Shown piece by piece: positions 1-5,443 of a stretch of DNA of 5,443 nucleotides. Within the stretch, counting starts at the first letter, position 1, and every line of letters starts with the position of its first letter. Origin of the DNA: Bacillota bacterium (GTDB lineage: Bacteria > Bacillota > Clostridia > Peptostreptococcales > Acidaminobacteraceae). The position numbers were made by a program, and so were the translations under genes. The DNA lies in NCBI GenBank assembly GCA_030529205.1, contig JAUMXJ010000087.1, positions 1 through 5,443 of the forward strand, in the 5' to 3' direction. The notes under the pieces are model-generated. The model was given only the letters and a program-made list of their open reading frames with translations. It made no database searches and was not told the DNA's origin.

Positions 1-603
1 ATCGGAGCTGTCATCCAGTATAAGATTACGGATCCGATTTACTATCATTATCAGGTGCATGACCAGGAGCAGACGATTCGTCTGGCGTTTGAAAGCGTGC
101 TTCGATCCAATATTCAAAACCAGCTTTTGGACGACGCATTGGTCAATAAAGATTTGATTGCAAAGGAAATCCTTCCCGATCTGATCAGCAAACTCAACAA
201 TTACAAGCTGGGGATCACGGTCGTGGATGTCAAGCTGACGGATGTACTGTTGCCGGCACAGGTACAGTTTGCTTATGACGATGTCAATATCGCGTCAAAC
301 GAAAAAGACGCGTATAAGTCGAATGCGGAAAAGTACGCGAATGAAAAACTTCCGGGAGCGAGGGCGGAGGCGTACAAAAAAGTACAGAGCGCGGAAGCAT
401 ACAAGGCTGAAAAAATAGCGCAGGCAAAAGGAGATGTGGAAAACTTCAACCAGGTATATGAGAAATATGTTCTCTCTAAAGATATCACCATGTCGAGATT
501 GTACATTGAGACCATGGAAAAGATTCTTTCCAGAACCGTGCACAAGTACATCATCGATTCTGAGAATGACGGTATTCTCAAGCATCTGCAAATCGGACAG
601 TAG
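1..603 (+). CDS. hflK: HflK, SPFH-domain FtsH protease regulator (5' partial)
   Basis: The reading frame is open from base 1 to a TAG at 601-603, giving 200 residues; the gene enters from upstream, so the GTG at 55 is not its start. HflK is a membrane-anchored SPFH protein that assembles with HflC into a cage around FtsH in E. coli and modulates proteolysis of membrane proteins. Seen here is the C-terminal half of the family. The end of the SPFH domain runs to about window residue 85, including the stretch LLPAQVQFAYDDVNIAS, where HflK proteins have a PxxVQxAFDDVNxA motif. A long Ala/Glu/Lys-rich helical coiled coil follows at about residues 98-150, with AEAYK occurring twice. The family-like RLYIETMEKIL segment comes next. 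The usual N-terminal transmembrane anchor must lie upstream of the window. The TAG stop is part of the hflC ribosome binding site, so the two are almost certainly co-translated. Assignment as HflK rather than a generic SPFH protein rests on these motifs and on the HflC that follows. Confidence 0.9.
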   Translation: MGAVIQYKITDPIYYHYQVHDQEQTIRLAFESVLRSNIQNQLLDDALVNKDLIAKEILPDLISKLNNYKLGITVVDVKLTDVLLPAQVQFAYDDVNIASNEKDAYKSNAEKYANEKLPGARAEAYKKVQSAEAYKAEKIAQAKGDVENFNQVYEKYVLSKDITMSRLYIETMEKILSRTVHKYIIDSENDGILKHLQIGQ

Positions 604-607
604 GAGG
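602..607 (+). promoter_or_regulatory. Shine-Dalgarno of hflC, fused to the hflK stop
   Basis: AGGAGG sits 5 nt before the ATG at 613 and shares its first two bases with the TAG stop of hflK (601-603). This fixes the hflC start and places a ribosome terminating on hflK directly over the next initiation site. Confidence 0.85.
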
Positions 608-612
608 GGGAG

Positions 613-1686
613 ATGAGTTTTATATTTCGAGACAATAGAAGGCAATCTTCAGAAAGTGCACAGAGAGAAAGAGAAAAGACCATTTTTGTCAGAGTAAACC
701 CCGACTTTAAGAAAATAAAGAAGTTTGTCATTGCGTTTGTCATCGTGGTGTTTGCCCTGGTTTTAATCAGTCAGAGCGTGTACATCGTGCGTGAAGACGA
801 GGTGGCGATTGTCAGGGTTTTGGGAGAGATCAAAAAAATCGTCGTTTCTCCCGATCACGAGGCGGATGCGATCGCCCAAAGCGCATTGGACGACCGATTC
901 AAAGGGGTTCCGATCGATACGGAAAAAGGCTTGAAGTTTATGATTCCGTTTATCACCAATGTAGAGAAAAACAGTGCGAAGTTGATTACCTATGTATCGA
1001 ATACGGCGAAGATCAACACAAGGGATAAAATCAAGTACGATATTGATATCTACGCGCAGTGGCAGATCACCCATCCTGGAATGTTCAGAGCTTCGCTCGG
1101 CACATTATCCAGGGCGAACAGTAAGATTGACGAGGTGGTATACGCGGTGGTCATCGACAGAATCAACAGATTGACCAGTATGGACTTTCTCAACAATAAA
1201 AAAGCGCTTGAGGACATTCTCAGCGACGCTCGTGTAGATTTGAATGAAAACCTGGCAAGTCAAGGAATTCGGATTGTAGACATCGACGTCTATCGAACCG
1301 TGATTCCGGCTTCGAACATTGATTCCACCTACAAAAAGATGATTGCGGAGAGAGAGGCGATTGCACAGCAGATTCGTGCGGAAGGTCTAGAGCTCTACAA
1401 TAACACTGTAGCCGATACGGATAAACAGGTGGCGCAGACGCTTGCTTCCGCAATCGAGGAAGCGGAAAAAATCAAGGGACAGGCGGATGCGGAGGCGCTG
1501 TCCATTTATGCGAGTGCATTTTCGAAGGATCCCGAGTTCTACGAGTTCTGGAGAACACTCAAATCCTATGAGCGAACTCTTAATGAAAACACATACCTGT
1601 TCCTCGATAAAAACAACCGTTATCTGAAGATTTTCAGCGGACAGTTTGAACAAGGCGCGGGTGAGTACAAAGAAACGAAAGAATAG
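613..1686 (+). CDS. hflC: HflC, SPFH-domain FtsH protease regulator
   Basis: This is a complete 357-residue partner of HflK; in E. coli the pair forms a membrane cage that restrains FtsH. Residues 1-36 are a charged, Arg/Lys-rich cytosolic segment. Residues 37-56 form one hydrophobic transmembrane helix, and the SPFH domain runs from about 57 to 240. The HflC hallmark region follows: KKMIAERE (241-248), IRAEG (254-258), GQADAEALSIYA (289-300) and AFSKDPEFYEFWRTLKSYE (302-320), which closely tracks the FSKDPDFYAFIRSLRAYE stretch I recall from E. coli HflC. The ATG at 613 is chosen for its AGGAGG site. Two departures from E. coli HflC (334 aa) are visible. The N-terminal tail before the membrane helix is about 33 residues longer, and a longer insert occupies about residues 73-105, between the first SPFH strand and GLKFMIPF. 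The gene lacks the large mid-domain insertion of the E. coli protein. The downstream ABC gene follows after 9 nt. Confidence 0.92.
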   Translation: MSFIFRDNRRQSSESAQREREKTIFVRVNPDFKKIKKFVIAFVIVVFALVLISQSVYIVREDEVAIVRVLGEIKKIVVSPDHEADAIAQSALDDRFKGVPIDTEKGLKFMIPFITNVEKNSAKLITYVSNTAKINTRDKIKYDIDIYAQWQITHPGMFRASLGTLSRANSKIDEVVYAVVIDRINRLTSMDFLNNKKALEDILSDARVDLNENLASQGIRIVDIDVYRTVIPASNIDSTYKKMIAEREAIAQQIRAEGLELYNNTVADTDKQVAQTLASAIEEAEKIKGQADAEALSIYASAFSKDPEFYEFWRTLKSYERTLNENTYLFLDKNNRYLKIFSGQFEQGAGEYKETKE

Positions 1687-1689
1687 GAG
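1685..1689 (+). promoter_or_regulatory. Shine-Dalgarno of the ABC ATPase gene, fused to the hflC stop
   Basis: AGGAG overlaps the hflC TAG stop (1684-1686) and lies 6 nt before the ATG at 1696. The layout matches the hflK-hflC junction and supports translational coupling. Confidence 0.8.
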
Positions 1690-1695
1690 CGGACG

Positions 1696-2406
1696 ATGAT
1701 TGAACTACGTAATTTGACAAAGACGTACGGCGAGAAAATCGCGGCGAACAATGTGCAGTTTACCGTTAAGCCCGGAGAAATCTTCGGGTTTATCGGGCCG
1801 AACGGAGCGGGCAAGACGACGACGCTTAAGATGATGACGGGGATTGTACAGCCAACAAGCGGAACGGCGGTACTATATGGTCATGATATCCTGAAGGACC
1901 CCGTTGAAGCCAAGAGAAAATTCGTTTTCGTTCCGGACCATCCCGAAGTGTTCAGCAATATCAAGGGAATGGATTATCTGAACTTTGTAGCGGATGTACA
2001 TGGGATTTCAAAGACTGAGAGAAAGGCGCGCATCGAGAAATTTGCAGGAGAATTCGGAATACAGGGAGATCTGGGAGCAAAAATTCGCACCTATTCGCAC
2101 GGTATGAAGCAGAAATTGCTGATTGTCAGCGCCTTCATGGTGAATCCGAGAATCCTGATTTTTGATGAACCCCATGTAGGATTAGATCCTCAGGCAATGA
2201 AATTGCTCAAAGATAAAATGAAAGAGTTTTGTGCGGGCGGAGGAATTGTGTTTTTCTCTTCTCATATTCTCGAGGCGGTTGAAAACTTATGCAGCAGAAT
2301 CGCCATCATCAATAAAGGAGAGATTGTTCGACTCGGCAGTCTTGACGAAATCAGAGAAGGGAGCGATAAGAGTCTGGAAGACTTATTCTTGGAGCTGACA
2401 AAATGA
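1696..2406 (+). CDS. ABC transporter ATP-binding protein (ABC-2 type)
   Basis: This 236-residue soluble ATPase binds and hydrolyses ATP on the cytosolic face to drive the permease encoded next. Seen in order: Walker A GPNGAGKTT at 34-42; the Q-loop region VPDHPEVF at 79-86, where Asp81 stands at the position usually held by Gln; the signature YSHGMKQ at 133-139 (LSGGQ variant); Walker B ILIFDEP at 153-159 with Asp157 and catalytic Glu158; the D-loop GLDP at 162-165; and the H-loop His190 in SSH. The length is normal for a single-domain ATPase of the ABC-2/multidrug (CcmA-like) type. Substrates of such systems range from drugs and peptides to glycans, and none can be read from this sequence. 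The HVGLDP stretch resembles the MVGLDP variant I associate with ATPases paired with large permeases like the one downstream (family knowledge, from memory). The stop overlaps the permease start as ATGA, so the two are co-translated. Confidence 0.93.
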   Translation: MIELRNLTKTYGEKIAANNVQFTVKPGEIFGFIGPNGAGKTTTLKMMTGIVQPTSGTAVLYGHDILKDPVEAKRKFVFVPDHPEVFSNIKGMDYLNFVADVHGISKTERKARIEKFAGEFGIQGDLGAKIRTYSHGMKQKLLIVSAFMVNPRILIFDEPHVGLDPQAMKLLKDKMKEFCAGGGIVFFSSHILEAVENLCSRIAIINKGEIVRLGSLDEIREGSDKSLEDLFLELTK

Positions 2407-3998
2407 AGACGACGATATTGCTTGCAAAAATATATTGGAAGGAGCTGGTCGGAGGATTTATTTCCAAGTCTTCGGCCTCGGAGGATAAAAAGAGGAGCGG
2501 GGAAATAATGAAGAAACTGGTGTTTCTTCTGATTCCCGTCTTATTTTACCCGCAGATTTTCTTAATATCGCATTTCTTTTATTCTCAGTTTATCAAAATG
2601 GGAATCGGGAGCGCAGCCATTTCCGTTGCGTTTTTAATTTCTGTACTGACCGGATTTTTTACGGTCTTTTCCTCCGTTATCAGCAATTTGGGCGGAGATA
2701 AGGTGCTTACACAGTTGAACACGCTACCGATTAAGCCGAAACAGATTTTCAGTGCGAGAATGCTCCTGTTCTATTTCATCACCTTGGTGGAAACGGTATA
2801 CCTGCTTTCTCCGACCGCCATTCTGTATGCGATGGATTTCGGATGGCATACTTTTCCGCTTACATTGGCGGTATCGGCGGTGATTCCGATTATTCCGATG
2901 TCTCTGGCGCTTCTGGTGATTATGCCGTTTGCAAAGGCTTTTGCAAAATCAAGCCTCAAGAAATTTGTTCCGTATGTGTTGAATATCGGATTCTTCGTCG
3001 CTTATCTGGTGTTAATCGGATGGACGAACAACAGCGCGATGGTGGGCAGCAACATTCCGGAAATCTTTTACGACTTGGTACTTCGTATGTATCCTCCGGC
3101 TGCCTGGGGGGGAGGATTTGTTGCGGGCGATATGATGCAGGGATTGTACTTCCTGCTGATTCATCTCCTGATGTTGCTGGTCGTCTACTCGCTGACGGGC
3201 TTCTTCTCTGCTGTCGTGCTCGATGAAACCAATACTGCGGCTGAAAAGAAGGGAAAGGCCGTGCTTCAAACGCGTTCCGTCTTCGGGCGACTTTTGGCGA
3301 GACACTGGGGGGTCATGTTTTCCTCTCACCGATTTGTGCTTCAGTGCCTGGGTTCGCTGCTGACCGTGCCGATTTTGCTTGTTTTCTACATCTACGCCAA
3401 AGTGTTTGATTTTGAATCCATGTATATGTTGATACATCGTTTCGACGTGGGGATGGTTGCTATCTTTATCAGTATCTTCGGGCCGACGATTACCTCGTCA
3501 ATCGGAATCAGCAGTGTGGCGCGCGAAGGCCAAATGTTCTGGGAGAACAAAGTCATTCCGATCAGTGCGAAGAAACAGGTGGCGTCCCGTTTTTGTTTTA
3601 CCATGTTGCTCAATATTCCGGTCGGTTTGATTACGGCATTCATTGTGATGACGGTGTTTGAAATATCCGTCTTTCATACGGTGATCGGTGTTGCGGGGGG
3701 AATCGGCTATGTAGCCTTTGTCAACAGTCTTGATCACCTTGTCGACATCCGCTTTCCTAATTTGGAGTGGACCAATGAAATGCAGGCGGTCAAGAACAGC
3801 AAGCCAATCGTAATCTCTATGCTTGCAAAAGTGTTGTTTGCGGTTTTATTCGGTGCGGCGATATTCTTCACTGCGAAGCAAATCGGAGTGATGCCGACGG
3901 TATGGATTATGCTTCCTCTGGGAATCGTATTGGGAATCGGAGGTGTTGTACTTCTGATGACGAAGGGTGTAAAATTATACGAAAAGATTGATGCATAG
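2403..3998 (+). CDS. ABC transporter permease, large ABC-2-like membrane subunit
   Basis: This 531-residue polytopic membrane protein should form the transport channel or membrane-acting part with the preceding ATPase. By eye there are about 12 hydrophobic segments, near residues 37-61, 70-95, 120-145, 152-178, 188-207, 247-273, 312-333, 348-370, 397-418, 421-440, 468-491 and 496-518. A cytosolic stretch with charged residues lies at 274-310. Two similar loops occur, one per half: LNTLPIKPKQIFSARM (105-120) and ENKVIPISAKKQVASR (381-396). Ahead of the second is REGQMFW, and later comes DIRFPNLEWTNEMQAVK (448-464). These patterns fit the putative ABC-2 permease family that I believe is Pfam PF16949; that assignment is from memory. 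The ATG at 2403 overlaps the upstream stop (ATGA) and has GGAG at 2391-2394. An internal ATG at 2508 also has a site but would remove the conserved-looking LAKIYWKE start. The substrate is unknown. A terminator follows at 4032. Confidence 0.85.
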   Translation: MKTTILLAKIYWKELVGGFISKSSASEDKKRSGEIMKKLVFLLIPVLFYPQIFLISHFFYSQFIKMGIGSAAISVAFLISVLTGFFTVFSSVISNLGGDKVLTQLNTLPIKPKQIFSARMLLFYFITLVETVYLLSPTAILYAMDFGWHTFPLTLAVSAVIPIIPMSLALLVIMPFAKAFAKSSLKKFVPYVLNIGFFVAYLVLIGWTNNSAMVGSNIPEIFYDLVLRMYPPAAWGGGFVAGDMMQGLYFLLIHLLMLLVVYSLTGFFSAVVLDETNTAAEKKGKAVLQTRSVFGRLLARHWGVMFSSHRFVLQCLGSLLTVPILLVFYIYAKVFDFESMYMLIHRFDVGMVAIFISIFGPTITSSIGISSVAREGQMFWENKVIPISAKKQVASRFCFTMLLNIPVGLITAFIVMTVFEISVFHTVIGVAGGIGYVAFVNSLDHLVDIRFPNLEWTNEMQAVKNSKPIVISMLAKVLFAVLFGAAIFFTAKQIGVMPTVWIMLPLGIVLGIGGVVLLMTKGVKLYEKIDA

Positions 3999-4007
3999 TG
4001 CTTAGAA

Positions 4008-4022
4008 CGGATTATGCATCCG
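4008..4022 (+). other. Small hairpin between the permease stop and the terminator
   Basis: CGGAT and ATCCG flank TATGC, giving a 5-bp stem with a 5-nt loop just after the permease gene. A second ATCCG at 4028-4032 could pair instead. It may protect the mRNA end or have no role; it is not itself a terminator because no T run follows. Confidence 0.3.
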
Positions 4023-4031
4023 GGAATATCC

Positions 4032-4072
4032 GTGTCGCACAATGACGATTTGTCATTTGCGGCACTTTTTTT
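4032..4072 (+). terminator. Rho-independent terminator ending the hflKC-ABC operon
   Basis: Bases 4032-4046 pair with 4052-4065 in 14 base pairs, with one G-T wobble (4035/4062) and one bulged C (4040), closing a 5-nt loop GATTT. Seven Ts follow directly (4066-4072). There is no matching A run on the 5' side, so it acts on the + strand only. It separates the transporter operon from aroD. Confidence 0.9.
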
Positions 4073-4081
4073 ACTATGCGA

Positions 4082-4090
4082 TGTTACAAT
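4082..4090 (+). promoter_or_regulatory. Likely extended -10 promoter of aroD
   Basis: TG, one base, then TACAAT (4085-4090) is a good extended -10 element placed just after the terminator and about 62 bases before the aroD ATG. No convincing -35 hexamer is present at 16-18 bases upstream, where the terminator T run lies. The need for a promoter after such a strong terminator supports the call. Confidence 0.45.
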
Positions 4091-4142
4091 GAAATAGAGC
4101 AGCAATAAGCCGGCTGTTGAGATACTGAATAGGAACCATCGA

Positions 4143-4149
4143 AAGGGAG
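4143..4149 (+). promoter_or_regulatory. Ribosome binding site of aroD, short spacing
   Basis: AAGGGAG lies only 3 nt before the ATG at 4153, a little tighter than usual. The next in-frame Met is residue 54, which would remove part of the active site, so the 4153 start stands. Confidence 0.6.
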
Positions 4150-4152
4150 ATT

Positions 4153-4803
4153 ATGATTGTTTGTCCGATTACCTCCGAAAATGTCGGGGAGAAAGAGTTG
4201 GCACGTGCATCCGCGGAGTGCGCGGACTGCATCGAGCTTCGTACGGATTTGATTCCGGTTACTGCATTTCCCGTTTGGATTAAGCGCATTGCCGAACTGG
4301 GTTTTCGGGTCATGCTGACCGTGAAACGGCTCCATGAGCCCGAACATCGAGAATATCTTTTGCACACGGATTTTACCGGAGTGGATTACATTGACCTGGA
4401 TGTGTCCGAGCTGCAAAAGGAAAAGGATGCGGCATTTGCAGAAAACATGATAAACAGATTGCGTGAGCATGAGGTCGAACTTATTTTGTCGCATCATGAA
4501 TTCGAGGGAGGGCGAGATTATCGGGAACTGATTGCGTCGTTGGAAGCATTCAGGCAGACATCTATGAAAGGAATGAAGAACGTTATTCTCAAATTCGCCT
4601 ACATGATCAAAGATGAAGAAGAGGGAATTGCTTTTTTTGAATATACCAAGGATAGACGCGGACTTGCTCCGGTTCCTATGGGAGAAATCGGAAAGAAATA
4701 CCGTCTTCGACTGTTTGGAATCGGGACACCTCTCTCGTACGCTTACCTGCTTCGTGCAAACGCTCCGGGGCAACCTGCGATTCAAGAGTATAGAAAATCG
4801 TAA
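4153..4803 (+). CDS. aroD: Type I 3-dehydroquinate dehydratase
   Basis: This enzyme converts 3-dehydroquinate to 3-dehydroshikimate in the shikimate route to aromatic amino acids, through a lysine Schiff base in a cytosolic TIM barrel. The 216-residue protein is shorter than E. coli AroD (252 aa). It begins at the first barrel strand (MIVCPIT), and the C-terminal part is slightly condensed. Aligning from memory to E. coli: Glu28 and Arg30 in IELRTD match Glu46/Arg48; Glu62 matches Glu86; His115 in SHHEF matches catalytic His143; Lys147 in LKFAYM matches Schiff-base Lys170; Arg184 matches Arg213; Gln207 in NAPGQP matches Gln236. Substrate-site Arg82 and Ser232 appear to be Lys58 and Asn203. 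The catalytic His and Lys are intact, so activity is expected. The gene stands alone between a terminator and a helicase gene, apart from other aro genes. The divergence leaves a small chance of a specialised relative acting on a similar substrate. Confidence 0.88.
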   Translation: MIVCPITSENVGEKELARASAECADCIELRTDLIPVTAFPVWIKRIAELGFRVMLTVKRLHEPEHREYLLHTDFTGVDYIDLDVSELQKEKDAAFAENMINRLREHEVELILSHHEFEGGRDYRELIASLEAFRQTSMKGMKNVILKFAYMIKDEEEGIAFFEYTKDRRGLAPVPMGEIGKKYRLRLFGIGTPLSYAYLLRANAPGQPAIQEYRKS

Positions 4804-4810
4804 AATCATT

Positions 4811-4819
4811 TGTTATAAT
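4811..4819 (+). promoter_or_regulatory. Extended -10 promoter of the DEAD-box helicase gene
   Basis: TG, T, then a perfect TATAAT (4814-4819) forms a consensus extended -10. No clear -35 is seen within the end of aroD, but the TG motif can compensate. Transcription would start near 4826, giving a leader of about 34 nt before the ATG at 4860. Helicase expression would thus not depend on aroD alone, although no terminator separates the two genes. Confidence 0.65.
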
Positions 4820-4825
4820 TAGTAG

Positions 4826-4836
4826 AATTGACAATT
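4826..4836 (+). promoter_or_regulatory. Palindrome at the helicase transcription start, possible operator
   Basis: AATTGACAATT is a perfect inverted repeat around a central A, lying at the predicted start of transcription. It is nested inside a wider pair, ATAATT (4815-4820) and AATTAT (4833-4838). It contains TTGACA (4828-4833), but no -10 lies 16-18 bases downstream, so that hexamer is probably not a -35. It could bind a regulator, or be chance in AT-rich DNA. Confidence 0.3.
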
Positions 4837-4859
4837 ATGAATAGAAAGCTGAGGCCAAC

Positions 4860-5443
4860 ATGGATACAATAGACAACGGCAACAATGAAATGGATGGAAC
4901 TGTCGAGGTGGACGGAACGGACATCGATATTGACAGAGAGGATTTGAAGTTTACGGATTTTCGTCTTTCCCCCAAAGTGATTCAGGCGTTGAATGAAATG
5001 AATTATACGGCACCGACTGCGGTGCAGAAAGAGACCATTCTTCCCGCACTGGAAGGAAAAGATTTGATTGTGCTTTCCAAGACCGGATCCGGAAAGACGG
5101 CGGCATTCGGAATTCCGGCAATTCAGCTGCTCTCGGATAAGAAGGTTCACAAAGTCCTCATCCTGGCTCCGACGAGAGAGTTGGCGGTACAGGTGGAAAG
5201 TGAAATCTCCACTATTGCGAAGCATATGCGTGTGAAGAGCTTGGTTGTATACGGCAAGCACAGCATCGACGTGGAAATTGAAAAAATCAAAAAAGGACTG
5301 GATATTCTGGTCGGAACGCCGGGCAGGGTGCTCGACCATATTGAACAGGAAAACTTTGATGCGCGAGCATTCGATTTGGTGATACTGGATGAAGCCGATC
5401 GGATGTTGGATATGGGCTTCATCGATCAGGTGGACAAGATTAT
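4860..5443 (+). CDS. DEAD-box RNA helicase, DbpA/YxiN-like (3' partial)
   Basis: An open frame runs from ATG 4860 off the window end, giving 194 residues of the first RecA-like domain of an ATP-dependent RNA helicase. GAGG at 4851-4854 lies 5 nt upstream. Residues 1-28 are an acidic, Asp/Asn/Gly-rich tail. Then come the Q-motif region with an upstream aromatic residue (FTDF, 31-34) and PTAVQ with Gln56, motif I SKTGSGKT (73-80), motif Ia PTRELA (104-109), YGKHS (131-135) in place of the usual GG motif, motif Ib TPGR (153-156), and motif II DEAD (177-180). The stretches VYGKHS, VGTPGRVLDHIE and MGFIDQV closely resemble B. subtilis YxiN (DbpA) as I recall it. That protein works on 23S rRNA hairpin 92 in large-subunit assembly through a C-terminal RNA-binding domain. 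That domain would lie beyond the window, so the subfamily is an inference; the DEAD-box call is firm. Confidence 0.92.
   Translation, partial: MDTIDNGNNEMDGTVEVDGTDIDIDREDLKFTDFRLSPKVIQALNEMNYTAPTAVQKETILPALEGKDLIVLSKTGSGKTAAFGIPAIQLLSDKKVHKVLILAPTRELAVQVESEISTIAKHMRVKSLVVYGKHSIDVEIEKIKKGLDILVGTPGRVLDHIEQENFDARAFDLVILDEADRMLDMGFIDQVDKI

Noticed and set aside
55..57. GTG as start of the first gene
   Set aside because: The frame is open back to base 1 and the encoded residues continue the SPFH domain; no ribosome binding site precedes it.
273..743. 156-codon - strand frame across the hflK/hflC junction
   Set aside because: It spans the coiled-coil part of hflK and the start of hflC, both well supported on the + strand; Ser/Phe/Ala richness is a reverse-strand artefact.
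3012..3437. 141-codon - strand frame inside the permease gene, rich in Gln and His
   Set aside because: The composition is what hydrophobic membrane codons give when read backwards; no start signal or motif.
3991..4020. ATGCAT present twice (3991-3996 and 4015-4020) as a direct repeat
   Set aside because: Six bases repeated once, the first copy within the permease's last codons; too short to mean an attachment site or insertion duplication.
4084..4809. Long open frame on the - strand (241 codons) covering aroD
   Set aside because: It lies entirely antisense to a clear aroD, has no recognisable domain, and the + strand gene has catalytic motifs and a ribosome binding site.
4828..4833. Perfect TTGACA as a -35 box for the helicase gene
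   Set aside because: The bases 16-18 nt downstream (about 4850-4856, GAGGCC) are nothing like a -10, and the ATG would be too close. The extended -10 upstream is the better promoter.
4806..5339. 177-codon open frame on the - strand opposite the helicase gene
   Set aside because: It is the mirror of a frame with all N-terminal DEAD-box motifs in order; its protein is low in recognisable features.

Overview
The window reads as chromosomal housekeeping DNA, probably from a Bacillota (Firmicutes) bacterium, most likely class Clostridia. The reasons are strong AGGAG-type ribosome binding sites, extended -10 promoters, mid-range GC by eye, and proteins that resemble Firmicutes versions of their families. 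This placement is an inference; nothing in the window fixes a genus. All six genes lie on the + strand. I see no RNA genes, insertion sequences, phage genes, CRISPR arrays or gaps over 300 bases without a gene.

Region 1 (1-3998) is one tightly packed gene run. It starts inside hflK (5' part missing) and continues with hflC, an ABC ATPase and a large ABC-2-type permease. The first two junctions are each 9-nt gaps in which the upstream TAG stop is part of the next gene's Shine-Dalgarno sequence. The last junction is an ATGA stop/start overlap. HflK and HflC are SPFH-family membrane proteins that in E. coli form a large complex controlling the FtsH protease. The ATPase and permease would form an ABC exporter or membrane-remodelling transporter of unknown substrate. 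The arrangement suggests the SPFH complex and the transporter are made together.

Region 2 (3999-4152) is a 154-base spacer. It holds a strong rho-independent terminator (4032-4072) that closes the first operon, followed by a likely extended -10 promoter (4082-4090).

Region 3 (4153-4803) is a short, somewhat divergent type I 3-dehydroquinate dehydratase (aroD) of the shikimate pathway, standing apart from other aromatic biosynthesis genes.

Region 4 (4804-5443) begins with a 56-base spacer carrying a textbook extended -10 element and an operator-like palindrome. The N-terminal 194 codons of a DEAD-box RNA helicase of the DbpA/YxiN type follow, running off the window end. It is an open frame with no stop inside the window.

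No clearly new system is evident. The points most worth a second look are the HflKC-ABC transporter operon, the extra segments in HflC, the active-site substitutions in AroD, and the palindrome at the helicase promoter.
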